From contig JAAZCA010000020.1 of NCBI GenBank assembly GCA_012513515.1, positions 1 through 42,322 on the forward strand: a DNA stretch of 42,322 nucleotides. The letters run 5' to 3'. A program made the translations under genes and the position numbers. This DNA comes from Myxococcales bacterium (GTDB lineage Bacteria; UBA10199; 2-02-FULL-44-16; JAAZCA01). This document shows, piece after piece, positions 14,809-23,480 of this stretch. Position 1 is the stretch's first letter. Each line of letters starts with the position of its first letter. Below the pieces are notes generated by a model. That model was given only the letters and a program-made list of their open reading frames with translations, was not told the DNA's origin and ran no database searches.

Positions 14809-16066
14809 TCTGCTCCTCTCCCCTCAGCTGCGCGGCTACAACTGCCATCTCAGATTTGAATCTTTCAAGATCGGCGCCGGCAAGAGTTATCTCTTTTACC
14901 TTGCTTACCTTGAGCGGGTCTATATGTCTGCCGTTTTGCTTGATCGACAGATGAAGATGAGGTCCAGTCGAACGCCCTGTCGTTCCGACGTATCCTATCA
15001 CATCCTTCTGTCGCACTCGCACACCCGGCTTGACCTGAGGCGCGAATTTTGACAGGTGAAGATAATAGGTTTCGTATCCTTTCGCATGTTTTATCACCAC
15101 CATGTTGCCGCCGTACTTGTCGTATGTTTTTCTGGTAACAACCCCGCCAGACATCGCCCAGACTGGAGTTCCGGTCGGAGCAGCATAATCAGTGCCATAA
15201 TGGTGTTTCATCTTATGGGTTACAGGATGCTTTCGCATCCCAAACTTGGATGATATCCGCGTGAACTTCACCGGCGTCTTCAAGAAATTTCTGGCGAGCG
15301 AACGCCCCATCTCATCGAAATATCCGCAGTCCCCTGCCGCCGTCTCGAAATAAAATGCGGCCTGTTTCACCACAGCGCCGTCATAATCCATAGCGCTGAT
15401 CCTGCCATAATTGTAGAGCTCACCATCGACATAGTTCTTCTCGACGAGCATCGTAACAAGATCCCCCTGTCTCGGATCGGAAAAAAAGTCTATGTCCCAC
15501 GCCATGATATCGACTATCTTTTCCACAAGAGAGGGGAGTTCACCTATAGCGACGAGGTCGCCGTAGATGGAATTCTCAAGCCGAAATTGTATCCTGGAGA
15601 GTCTGCGCTCGACATTCACATCCAGCTTTTTTGCCAGGTACTCCCTCTCGATTCGCTTAACCTGAAAGACCTCAACAGGCGATGCGGCATAGACGAATTC
15701 AAGGAGCGACATATTATCGTCGAATCCGAATTCCATGAGATTTCCGGGACGGATTTTGGAAAGGTTCCAAATTTTCCCCAGGGAATTCGTTATCGCGTAA
15801 CCCTGCGACGAGTCTATTCCGAACCTGGCAAATATCGACTGCAACGTGTCGCCGCTCTCAACAGTGTAATCGATCCACTCCAGCTGCGACTTCCCCGTAG
15901 GTTCGATCTCGACCAGTTCGGGTCTTCCAAGATATATTATCACCTTCGATATTCCAGTTCCCAAAAAGGCCGCACCAGTAGCTACAAGCGCCAGAAAAAG
16001 TATCCTCCAGCCTATTTTTTTCTTCCGATGATGGCCGGTACCTCTCAGCTGTCTTGTGCTCATCAT
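14780..16066 (-). CDS. M23-family (LytM/DipM-like) cell-wall peptidase
   Basis: The start is placed at the ATG at 16,066, six bases after GGAGG. The 428-residue protein has a membrane-spanning segment (about 19-46), a LysM/OapA-like domain (about 65-115, VESGDTLQSIF) and a C-terminal M23 lysostaphin fold. That fold has the zinc ligands HYGTD (His289, Asp293) and HLH (His370, His372), with His337 in the YYLHLS strand. The full set suggests an active endopeptidase rather than an EnvC/NlpD-type activator. It starts 22 bases after the stop of the FAD subunit and could ride on the molybdenum hydroxylase transcript, an unexpected neighbour. The 3' end overlaps the convergent MocA-like gene. Confidence 0.88.
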   Translation of the reverse strand: MMSTRQLRGTGHHRKKKIGWRILFLALVATGAAFLGTGISKVIIYLGRPELVEIEPTGKSQLEWIDYTVESGDTLQSIFARFGIDSSQGYAITNSLGKIWNLSKIRPGNLMEFGFDDNMSLLEFVYAASPVEVFQVKRIEREYLAKKLDVNVERRLSRIQFRLENSIYGDLVAIGELPSLVEKIVDIMAWDIDFFSDPRQGDLVTMLVEKNYVDGELYNYGRISAMDYDGAVVKQAAFYFETAAGDCGYFDEMGRSLARNFLKTPVKFTRISSKFGMRKHPVTHKMKHHYGTDYAAPTGTPVWAMSGGVVTRKTYDKYGGNMVVIKHAKGYETYYLHLSKFAPQVKPGVRVRQKDVIGYVGTTGRSTGPHLHLSIKQNGRHIDPLKVSKVKEITLAGADLERFKSEMAVVAAQLRGEEQIKTALIDLY

Positions 16067-16088
16067 GAAAAACCTCCATTCCACGGAG

Positions 16089-16955
16089 TCAAACAGGTGT
16101 ATTTTTCTTGGTCAAGCCTGAAAGAAAATTAGCGAGCATGCTACCGCACACGAATCTGCGATAGTCTTCAGTGGATCTGACGTCATCTATCGGACTGAAC
16201 TCATCCGTTATCGAAGCCTTTGCGCTGTCTATCACAGGGACCGTCACCGCCCTGCCCCTGAGCAACGCCTCGGTACCGAAGGCCCGAACTGCTGTGGGCG
16301 CCACGCTTCCCACCGCTATCGCAATCTCGACTATAGCCCCCCGAGAAACTTCAGCTACGATGCACATCGCAGCCTTGGATATCGCCTGAGCCCTGCGAGT
16401 TCCTATCTTGTAAAATTCGCTTCTGAGATCTTTCGAATATCTTCTCGGAAATTTTATCCTTGTGAGAAGCTCATCGGAATTTTTAGCCGTCTTCCTGTAC
16501 CCCGTAAAAAAATCCACGGCCGAAACCCAGCGAGCACCCTTGACGCTCTCGAGTTTTAACTCCGCACCGTAGGCGAGTACCACAGGCAAGGTATCCCCGG
16601 CAGGAGATGCGTTCATTATATTTCCGCCTATCGTCCCGCGATTTTGTATCTGGGCCGCTCCGATAGAAAGGCATGCCTTCGCAAGGGCGGGCAAATGTAA
16701 ATTTACACCAGCATCAGCAGCAATCGCAGCATGGGTAGCACATGCACCTATCTCTATGAATGTATCATTCGCTGAGATGGTCCTTAGCTCGGCAACTGAA
16801 GAGATATCGACAAATCCAGGCGGCGATATGAGCCCCGAACGCCACTGCACGATCAGGTCAGTACCACCCGCAAGAACCGGCATATTCGGATTTGCCGCAC
16901 TCAGCGCTATCGCCTCAGGCAGGGTAGAAGCCTTGTTATACGCTATGGAACTCAC
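16089..16955 (-). CDS. Molybdenum hydroxylase FAD-binding subunit
   Basis: The start is taken as the GTG at 16,955, which overlaps the preceding stop as GTGA and follows GAGGGGAGAG; the longer open frame to 17,159 is only in the shadow of that gene. The 288-residue product has the FAD-binding signatures of the CoxM/XdhB family, VLAGGTDL (about 27-34) and IQNRGTIGGNIMNASPAGD (about 103-121), followed by the C-terminal helical domain. It receives electrons from the [2Fe-2S] subunit and passes them to NAD or another acceptor. Gene order is Mo subunit, FeS subunit, FAD subunit. Confidence 0.92.
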   Translation of the reverse strand: MSSIAYNKASTLPEAIALSAANPNMPVLAGGTDLIVQWRSGLISPPGFVDISSVAELRTISANDTFIEIGACATHAAIAADAGVNLHLPALAKACLSIGAAQIQNRGTIGGNIMNASPAGDTLPVVLAYGAELKLESVKGARWVSAVDFFTGYRKTAKNSDELLTRIKFPRRYSKDLRSEFYKIGTRRAQAISKAAMCIVAEVSRGAIVEIAIAVGSVAPTAVRAFGTEALLRGRAVTVPVIDSAKASITDEFSPIDDVRSTEDYRRFVCGSMLANFLSGLTKKNTPV

Positions 16956-17425
16956 TTCTCTCCCCTCAAAATTTCGGCCGCCTTCATGACCGAATCGATT
17001 ATCCTTTTGTAACCGGTGCACCTGCAAAGATTGCCCGCCATCGCAATCGCGACCTGATCCCTGTCCGGGTTTGGATTCTTCATCAAAAGGGCGTGGGCGG
17101 AAATGAGCATCCCCGGGGTACATATCCCGCACTGCGTGCCAACCTCGTCGATGAAGCATTGTTGTATCGGCGCAAGGTGTTCCGCATCACCGAGCCCTTC
17201 GACGGTTAGTATCTCATCCCCGTCCGCAATCTGTCCGAAAAGAACAAGACAGGAATTTACGACCTCTCCGTTGATTATGACGCTGCAGGCGCCGCATTCT
17301 CCCTCGCCGCATCCTTCTTTGGTGCCCATCAGTTCCAGATCGAACCTGAGAACATCGAGCAACCTGCGTTCTGGAGGAGCCAACACCTCGATATGGTTGC
17401 TATTTACAGAAATTTTTTTCGACAC
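16952..17425 (-). CDS. Molybdenum hydroxylase [2Fe-2S] subunit
   Basis: This subunit carries CGEGECGACSVIINGE plus a later Cys, and CGICTPG with CRCTGY, giving the two expected [2Fe-2S] clusters. The beginning is uncertain. Candidate starts are the GTG at 17,425 (given; GGAG three bases before), the GTG at 17,437 (GGAGG four bases before) and the ATG at 17,479 (no ribosome site). All overlap the end of the molybdenum subunit gene, which is in another frame. The protein bridges the molybdenum centre and the FAD subunit. The KEGCGEGECGAC lead is typical of genuine xanthine dehydrogenases. Confidence 0.88.
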   Translation of the reverse strand: MSKKISVNSNHIEVLAPPERRLLDVLRFDLELMGTKEGCGEGECGACSVIINGEVVNSCLVLFGQIADGDEILTVEGLGDAEHLAPIQQCFIDEVGTQCGICTPGMLISAHALLMKNPNPDRDQVAIAMAGNLCRCTGYKRIIDSVMKAAEILRGEK

Positions 17426-19721
17426 CTTCTCCGCCACAAAACCTCCAGTCACAAATCCCCTGTTTTCTATGCCAAGCATCGTAGAGCTTTTCCGGAGTAA
17501 CGGGAAGTTCGGTAATTCTTATACCCGTCGCATCCGCTATCGCGTTGACTATCGCCGGAGCCGCTCCGTCCATCGGCATCTCACCGATGCCTTTGGCCCC
17601 CACCGGGCCGTGCTCATAAGGCTTTTCCACTATAAACGTTTTGAACTCCGGAACATCCAAAGCAGTGGGTATAATGTAATTCTGAAACCTGTTGGTGACA
17701 AAGCGACCATCCTTCACGATATGATTTTCCAGAATAGCGTAGCCAAGAGCCTGAAGGGTCCCCCCCTCTATCTGCCCCTCCACCATCGCCGGATTTATAG
17801 CCTTGCCTACGTCATGAAACAGCCACATTCGATCGACCTTGATTTCGAAGGTGGACATATCGATCTCCACCTCCGCCACGTCGCAGGCCCATGAGTAAGT
17901 CGGATACGCATCACCTAAGTGTTCTTTTTCATTCCAGGATATCCCCGGAGGAAGATCGTACATCTCTACAAATTCACGTGGTCCAAACTCTTTATGATAA
18001 GCGGATACGGCATCTTTTATCCTCATCACATTCTCGTCGCCGAATACTATCTGATCGCCCGAAAATTCCAGATCCGAAGCTGCGACGCCCAGTTTTTTTG
18101 AGACGAATTCAATTATAGATGACTTAACCGATGCCGCGCATTTTTTCATGACCATCCCCATGATCATCGTCGTGCGCGAAGCGACGGTGGGACCGCTGTT
18201 TGGAACAAGCGAGGTATCGGGAGTCTCTATCGAAATCAAATCCAGATCGATGCCGAGAAAATCCGCAGCCATCTGGGGAATCACGGTGTGTGAACCCTGC
18301 CCCATCTCGGTGCAAGCGGTAAGAACCGCCAGCCTTCCATCGGCCTCAACACGGAGTCCGGCCTTCGCCTTTATCTTAGCCTCTCCGGAGCCGGTAAATG
18401 CCGCACCATGAAAAAAGAGAGAGATGCCTACGCCCTTTCTGATATTTCCGCTCTGTTTGGAATTTAGAGATATCTGTTTTTCAATGCCGGACTTTTCAAT
18501 CGCCTGCATAAGTACATCTTCGCAGGCAATGCTCGAATCGAGTTTCTGCCCTGTCGCGGTCAGGTCCCCCTCCTTTAGATAATTTTTCTTACGCAGTTCC
18601 ACCGGAGAGATGCCTAGTTTTTCAGCGACGAGATCCATGTGCGCCTCGCATGCAAAGCAGGTCTGCGGAACGCCGAACCCTCTGAAGGCGCCGTTCGGAG
18701 TCATGTTCGTGGCATACGCGGTTCCGACGACGCTGATATTATCGCATCTGTACGGACCGGCAGCATGGATGATTCCACGCGACAAGACGACAGGAGTGAG
18801 AGTTAGGTAGGCTCCGGCATCCATCTCGACGACGATATCCATCGCAGTGATCTTGCCGTTTTTCTTCACGCCAGTTTTATGCCTTATGCGGGCGGGGTGC
18901 CTCTTCGTCGTAACCTCAGTATCCTCCGCCCTATCATATATCATCTTGATCGGACAGCGGGCCTTTCGTGCCAAAAGCAGGCAATATCCAGCCAAAAGCG
19001 AGGGATAATCCTCTTTGCCACCAAACGCTCCTCCGACGGTGGCCTGCCGTATTGAAAATTTTTCCTCAGGCATCCCCATCATCACGGAAACGGATTTCGA
19101 AATATAGTAAGGGCACTGCATCGAACCGATAACATCGAAGCCGCCATCCTCTCGCGGGGATGCGATAATGCCATTTGGCTCGATGTACATGTGCTCCTGG
19201 TGGCCAACCGCGTACACTCCCTCCACGATCTGATCGGCCTGCGCAAAACCCTTATCGATATTCCCCTTGGAAATAGTAAAGTGTGACATCACGTTGTCAT
19301 CATTCCTGATCTTCGTCGCAGCGGACCTGGAATCCTCTATTGAAAGAACGCTGGGAAGGTCTTCGTAGGTAACGCGAACCATCTTTCTCGCCTCTTCGAC
19401 GAGCTCACGCGTCGGCGCAGCTACAAGGGCTATCCCCTCGCCAACGTATTTGGTAACGGAGTCGGCCAGAAGAGGCATGTCCTCCTCTATGATCGTAATG
19501 CAGTTCTTGCCGGGGATATCCGCTGCGGTGGCAACTACTACGCTGGGCCAGTCGAACGACTCGTCAAATTCTATTTTGGATATTTTAGCATGAGGGCGCT
19601 GCGATCTCACGACCGAGCCGAACCACATGCCGGGAAGCCTTATGTCATCAACGTACCGCGCGGAACCAGTGACCTTGCCTACTCCATCCCTGCGTGGCAC
19701 GTTTGCGCCGCTTTGAGCCAT
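17400..19721 (-). CDS. Xanthine-dehydrogenase-type molybdopterin-binding subunit
   Basis: A 773-residue protein with the xanthine dehydrogenase fold: RRDGVGKVTGSARY at the start, the GGAFGGKE loop at 230-237, FRGFGVPQ, and the C-terminal GAKGIGEMP carrying the catalytic Glu. Unlike the plus-strand enzyme (7,245-9,545), it keeps Glu237 where xanthine oxidases have the substrate-recognising Glu, and the Arg of the FRGFG loop. It is therefore the better candidate for the purine hydroxylase of this cluster. It heads an operon with its FeS and FAD subunits. The start ATG has only a weak ribosome site; the upstream neighbour is the decayed toxin-antitoxin locus. Substrate specificity is inferred from residues, not tested. 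Confidence 0.92.
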   Translation of the reverse strand: MAQSGANVPRRDGVGKVTGSARYVDDIRLPGMWFGSVVRSQRPHAKISKIEFDESFDWPSVVVATAADIPGKNCITIIEEDMPLLADSVTKYVGEGIALVAAPTRELVEEARKMVRVTYEDLPSVLSIEDSRSAATKIRNDDNVMSHFTISKGNIDKGFAQADQIVEGVYAVGHQEHMYIEPNGIIASPREDGGFDVIGSMQCPYYISKSVSVMMGMPEEKFSIRQATVGGAFGGKEDYPSLLAGYCLLLARKARCPIKMIYDRAEDTEVTTKRHPARIRHKTGVKKNGKITAMDIVVEMDAGAYLTLTPVVLSRGIIHAAGPYRCDNISVVGTAYATNMTPNGAFRGFGVPQTCFACEAHMDLVAEKLGISPVELRKKNYLKEGDLTATGQKLDSSIACEDVLMQAIEKSGIEKQISLNSKQSGNIRKGVGISLFFHGAAFTGSGEAKIKAKAGLRVEADGRLAVLTACTEMGQGSHTVIPQMAADFLGIDLDLISIETPDTSLVPNSGPTVASRTTMIMGMVMKKCAASVKSSIIEFVSKKLGVAASDLEFSGDQIVFGDENVMRIKDAVSAYHKEFGPREFVEMYDLPPGISWNEKEHLGDAYPTYSWACDVAEVEIDMSTFEIKVDRMWLFHDVGKAINPAMVEGQIEGGTLQALGYAILENHIVKDGRFVTNRFQNYIIPTALDVPEFKTFIVEKPYEHGPVGAKGIGEMPMDGAAPAIVNAIADATGIRITELPVTPEKLYDAWHRKQGICDWRFCGGEGVEKNFCK

Positions 19722-19755
19722 ATGGCATATCTAACATCACGATCGATAAAATCAA

Positions 19756-19860
19756 TCAATGAATGAAGGGGAAATGATGGATTGTGATGAGAAAACTGTC
19801 CTTGAAATGTTCAGACATCAAATGCATGACTTTCAAAAGAAGTTCTTCCCTATCTTTCAT
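19756..19860 (-). pseudogene. Remnant of an AbiEii-type nucleotidyltransferase toxin (N-terminus only)
   Basis: A 34-codon stub starting ATG-AAA-GAT-AGG, after AAAGGA, 20 bases downstream of the antitoxin remnant's stop. Its first residues (KDREELLLKVMHLM) resemble the N-terminal helix of AbiEii toxins. The frame ends at a TGA just where the glycine-rich nucleotidyltransferase core (GGT-type motif) would be expected. The following bases up to the molybdenum hydroxylase gene are too short to hold the rest. This is inference from a short segment; the pairing with the next pseudogene strengthens it. Confidence 0.5.
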
Positions 19861-19879
19861 AGAGTTCCTTTCACGAATT

Positions 19880-20422
19880 TTATGAACTTAGGGTTTTTAT
19901 ATTTTTGAGATAGCCAATTATTTTCTTCCTATCGAGGCGATCCACGTCCACGTCGTTCAAGGAATCGATGATAAAGCTCGCTACCTTCGTATGAAAATAT
20001 AAAAGGTCTATGTAGCATTTTCCGGGTCGGCGACATTGGCGCAATTGCCCCCTGAAAAAACCAAAGAAAAGCTTCTTAGATATCGAATACTACTTGATCT
20101 CTCCAAACGGAGTGGAAAAGCTCTTTTCCCTGCCAGTATGAACGACTGAGAGCGCCCTTACCGGAACCGCTCCTACCTTGCCGTAGAAGGCCGGGGCCAA
20201 ATTCATGGAAACATATGATCGCTCATCTATACGCATCGCAAGAACGAATAGATCGTAATCTTTTGTCACATAAATCCCCTTTTGAACGGACACTATTACA
20301 CCCGAATCGACGAGCCTTTTTATTACCCGTTGATTGAGAAGGGCTCTGCCACCTGAAATTATGCCCGCGAGCTCGGAGAAGGAGAATAACCTGGAAATCT
20401 TCCACCTTCCGTCATATTTCAC
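19880..20422 (-). pseudogene. Decayed AbiEi-type antitoxin/transcriptional regulator
   Basis: Begins with a GTG at 20,422 and reads as an AbiEi-like protein: a winged-helix start (RLFSFSELAGIISGG, then VSVQKGIYV) followed by SYVSMNLAPAFYG and VVHTGREKSFSTPFGEI. A TAG at 20,090-20,092 then interrupts it. The same frame continues YSISKKLFFGF. After a shift near 20,045-20,055 the next frame reads VADPEK, and after a second shift near 20,016-20,024 it reads CYIDLLYFHTKV and ends at a TAA at 19,880-19,882. The ADPEK-xxxDLLYF motif is characteristic of AbiEi antitoxins. Nonsense plus two offsetting frameshifts make this a pseudogene. The start also touches a terminator, so it probably has no promoter. 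Confidence 0.75.
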
Positions 20423-20449
20423 AAAAAAGCCCCTAAAGGGGGCTTTTTT
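20423..20449. terminator. Intrinsic terminator, symmetric, after tRNA-Gly
   Basis: AAAAAAGCCCC pairs with GGGGCTTTTTT around a 5-base loop, with an A/T tract on both sides, so it can act in either direction. On the minus strand it lies 4 bases after the tRNA-Gly 3' end and is its natural terminator. Confidence 0.9.
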
Positions 20450-20453
20450 CTTG

Positions 20454-20524
20454 AGCGGGTGATGGGAATCGAACCCACGTATGAAGCTTGGGAAGCTTCC
20501 ATTCTGCCACTGAATTACACCCGC
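20454..20524 (-). tRNA. tRNA-Gly (CCC)
   Basis: Acceptor stem GCGGGTG/CACCCGC, D arm TTCAGTGGCAGAA, anticodon stem GAAGC/GCTTC with loop TTCCCAA (anticodon CCC), and T arm GTGGG-TTCGATT-CCCAT. The discriminator base is T. CAA rather than CCA follows, so CCA must be added after transcription. It is intact in a 71-base form. Confidence 0.95.
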
Positions 20525-20600
20525 AAGAGGTGCCCGCGCCTATAACATCTGCATCCTTGCCATGCAAGCGCAAATAAGGCAGCCTACGGCAATAAACCAT

Positions 20601-21536
20601 ATGGCCCCCTACCCCATAAAATTCATGCCGCAATTAAAAGAGCTCCCGTGGGGAGGTGAAAAACTTGCAGGCTTCGGAAAGAGCCTTCCGGCAGGCAAAA
20701 AAATAGGGGAATCGTGGGAGCTCTCAGGAATTCCATCCTCCCCTTCCGTGGCGGCAAACGGTCATCTAGCGGGCATACCATTAGATGAAATCGTCTCAGG
20801 GAAAAGATCGTGGTTTGGTGGAAAAAAACGCCTGCCACTCCTGGTGAAACTCATAGATGCCAGCGAAAATCTTTCGGTTCAGCTCCATCCAGACGATCGC
20901 ATGGCCAAAAAACTCGGCCTACCCAGCGGAAAGACCGAATGCTGGTACGTTCTCCACGCCGAACCCGGGACGCGCATAATACGCGGATTCAAAGATGGCG
21001 TCGATGCGACAAGCCTCTCTCAAGCCATCGCATCGGGAAAAATAGAAGACTCTCTATTATCGGTTCCTGTCCGAACCGGAGACGTAATACCGGTGCCGGC
21101 TGGAACCGTCCACGCGCTAGGAAAGGGAATCGTAGCCTACGAACTTCAGCAGAGCTGCGATGTAACATACCGCCTCTTCGACTGGAACAGGAGCAACCCT
21201 AAAAGGGAACTCCACATAGAAGAGGGAATAAAATCCGTTAATTTTTCCTCCCTGCTTCCTGAAATAACGAATCGGGGTCAGGGCAGCTCATGCAAAGTCT
21301 ATTCCTGTGAACACTTCTCTCTCGAAAAGATATCTCTATCCGAAAAATCCGCAGGGTTTAAGGGGCATACCGGCTGGGCTGCAGCCACTGTGATTTCAGG
21401 ATCGGCCTCCATCGAATACGATTCCTGGCGGATGGAAATCGTCATGGGCGATACGATCCTGCTGCCGGAAGGGCTCAATTATAAAATAAAGCCATCACGG
21501 GGAGAATGTAAATTTCTTCTAGCCTACGCGAATTAA
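20601..21536 (+). CDS. manA: Mannose-6-phosphate isomerase, class I
   Basis: A 311-residue type I phosphomannose isomerase of the short bacterial form, starting at the ATG at 20,601; the frame runs 39 bases further upstream without a start preference. Zinc ligands are visible: VQLHPDD (Gln94, His96), KTECWYVL (Glu113) and PAGTVHALG (His171). It interconverts mannose 6-phosphate and fructose 6-phosphate. Its neighbour, 18 bases downstream, is a hexokinase, so the pair could feed hexoses into glycolysis or nucleotide-sugar synthesis. No strong ribosome site precedes it. Its left flank is the tRNA-Gly gene on the opposite strand. Confidence 0.88.
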   Translation: MAPYPIKFMPQLKELPWGGEKLAGFGKSLPAGKKIGESWELSGIPSSPSVAANGHLAGIPLDEIVSGKRSWFGGKKRLPLLVKLIDASENLSVQLHPDDRMAKKLGLPSGKTECWYVLHAEPGTRIIRGFKDGVDATSLSQAIASGKIEDSLLSVPVRTGDVIPVPAGTVHALGKGIVAYELQQSCDVTYRLFDWNRSNPKRELHIEEGIKSVNFSSLLPEITNRGQGSSCKVYSCEHFSLEKISLSEKSAGFKGHTGWAAATVISGSASIEYDSWRMEIVMGDTILLPEGLNYKIKPSRGECKFLLAYAN

Positions 21537-21554
21537 CGGGGTATATTCGCCGCC

Positions 21555-22880
21555 ATGAACTCTAAAATAAAATCCAGAAGCCGGGCGTTTCGCAAAATCG
21601 AAAGAGAGTTTCATCTATCTAACGACGACATCGCAAAAATAATATCATCCTTTCATGATGAAATGAAAGCCGGACTCGCCGGGGAAAAAAGCGACCTCAA
21701 GATGCTTCCAGCGTTCACCGACGCCCCGTCTGGCAAGGAAAATGGCACCTTCCTCGCGCTTGATATCGGCGGGACGAACCTTCGCGTCATAGAGGCAAGC
21801 CTATCGGGAGATGGATCGTTGAAGGTTCTACGCTCATCTAAAACCAGAATACCGCACACACTCATGAAGGGCAGCGGAATCGAATTGTTCGATTTCATAG
21901 CCTCACACATAGCAAAATTTCTGCACACGAAAAAATCCGGCAAATTTAAACTTGGATTCACCTTCTCCTTCCCTGTGGAACAAAAAAGTCTCACAAGCGG
22001 CCTCCTCATAACGTGGACCAAAGGGTTTACCGCATCCGGCGTCGTCGGCAAGGATGTAACTAAACTCCTTCAAATGGCGCTCAGGCGCGCAGGGCTCGGC
22101 TTCATTGAAATCGCTGCCCTGGCTAACGACACTGTAGGAACCCTTGCGGCCTGCGCCTACTCCTGCCGGACATGCGATATCGGCGCCATATTCGGAACGG
22201 GGACCAACGCATGTTACCTGGAAAAACTTTCTAAAATAAAAAAAGTCGGCGGCGCAAAAGGACGCGGCAGGATGATCATAAATATCGAGTGGGGAAATTT
22301 CTCCAAGCTTCCGCGAAACGAGTTCGATATTTTAATAGACGACAGGTCCAATAATCCGGGCAGGCAGGTGATGGAAAAGATGATCTCCGGAATGTATCTC
22401 GGAGAACTGGCGAGAATGGCCATCAGGAAACTCTACGACATTGGAGAGATCGAGCTGGGGAAATCCTCCCTCAGGCGCACCGGCGGGCTTCATACATCGC
22501 AGCTCTCCGCGTTGGAAACGGCAAAGGGTAAAAAATATTCCGAAATAATTGAAAAGACCGGCCTCTCTGGAATCAGTGAGGAGGACCTCACGGTGGTTGC
22601 AGCGATATCGCGAGCCGTTGTTATCAGAGCAGCGAAGATAAGCGCCGCATGCCTCGCGGCGGTCATCATGAAGATGGATCCAAGAATAGCGCGAAAGCAC
22701 ACGATAGCAGTTGATGGCGCACTCTATGAAAATCATCCCGGTTTTTCAAGGACGCTCAGAAATTCCATGAAAACCCTCCTTGGAAAAAATTCCGGCAACG
22801 TAAGAATACGCAAAACCGCCGATGGCTCCGGAATCGGCGTCGCAGTGATAGCGGCGGCTAGCCATAGATGGACACATTAG
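21555..22880 (+). CDS. Eukaryotic-type hexokinase
   Basis: A 441-residue protein with the full signature set of the eukaryotic hexokinase family, about 50 kDa like yeast hexokinase or glucokinase. It has LDIGGTNLR (phosphate 1, 69-77), LGFTFSFPVEQ (sugar-binding, 133-143) and WTKGF (154-158). ANDTVGT carries the catalytic Asp192, and GTGTNACY (phosphate 2, 214-221) and NIEWGNF (243-249) also match. It lacks the ROK-family zinc motif of ordinary bacterial glucokinases. It should phosphorylate glucose and perhaps other hexoses using ATP. Such genes are scattered among bacteria, so this could be an old or horizontally acquired gene. It follows manA on the same strand. Confidence 0.92.
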   Translation: MNSKIKSRSRAFRKIEREFHLSNDDIAKIISSFHDEMKAGLAGEKSDLKMLPAFTDAPSGKENGTFLALDIGGTNLRVIEASLSGDGSLKVLRSSKTRIPHTLMKGSGIELFDFIASHIAKFLHTKKSGKFKLGFTFSFPVEQKSLTSGLLITWTKGFTASGVVGKDVTKLLQMALRRAGLGFIEIAALANDTVGTLAACAYSCRTCDIGAIFGTGTNACYLEKLSKIKKVGGAKGRGRMIINIEWGNFSKLPRNEFDILIDDRSNNPGRQVMEKMISGMYLGELARMAIRKLYDIGEIELGKSSLRRTGGLHTSQLSALETAKGKKYSEIIEKTGLSGISEEDLTVVAAISRAVVIRAAKISAACLAAVIMKMDPRIARKHTIAVDGALYENHPGFSRTLRNSMKTLLGKNSGNVRIRKTADGSGIGVAVIAAASHRWTH

Positions 22881-23027
22881 AGGAGGAAAAAATCATCAGA
22901 GAAAAAATTTTTACAGAGTAAGAAATTATTGAAGAAGCACCCGACCTATGAGTCATATCATGAAGCAACCGACGAGCAGATCGCTTACAAAGAAGCCTTC
23001 GCGAAACGAGAATTGAAGAAGCCACGT

Positions 23028-23417
23028 TCAGATTTGTCGGCGACCGGGATCGGAAATTTTTAATGCCTCATCGACAGTATAGAGTATCTTTTCCTTACCC
23101 GCATCCTTGTTCAAATGGATCACCGCGCCTACCTTTTTGCTGAGCTCCATCATCTCGGGTGATTTGAGGGATGAAAAGACTATGATGGGGGTGTTCTCGA
23201 ATTTTCTATCCATACTTATAAGCTTGGCGGTCGTGTGGCCATCTATCCCGGGCATCTGTATGTCCATGAATATAAGATCCGGCTTTTCTTTTCTAAGCTC
23301 GGCTATCGCCTCGGCGCCATTGTACGCGGCCTTCACCTCATGCCCCGCCGAAGTGAGCACATCGGTGAGCATGGCGACTATCAGTTTGCTATCATCGACA
23401 ACCAGTATCTTGGCCAT
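23028..23417 (-). CDS. Single-domain response regulator (CheY-like)
   Basis: The start is at the ATG at 23,417, after GGGAGG with a 4-base gap. The 129-residue protein is a bare receiver domain with the acidic pair Asp8/Asp9, phospho-acceptor Asp52, Ser82 in place of Thr, and Lys104. All are the usual active residues, so phosphorylation should be possible. No output domain and no histidine kinase are nearby, so it acts either as a CheY-like diffusible signal or as a phosphorelay shuttle. The gene upstream on the same strand encodes an unknown membrane protein. Confidence 0.92.
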   Translation of the reverse strand: MAKILVVDDSKLIVAMLTDVLTSAGHEVKAAYNGAEAIAELRKEKPDLIFMDIQMPGIDGHTTAKLISMDRKFENTPIIVFSSLKSPEMMELSKKVGAVIHLNKDAGKEKILYTVDEALKISDPGRRQI

Positions 23418-23480
23418 ATAACCTCCCAGCAAGGTTACTCCAGCTAGCACGTTCACTCAACATTTTCAACAACTCGCTAC

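Noticed and set aside
20029-20047. GACATTGGCGC shared between 13,085-13,115 and 20,030-20,045
   Set aside because: The match is only 11 bases, one copy lies inside the decayed antitoxin gene and the other in the hairpin, and no longer homology surrounds it.
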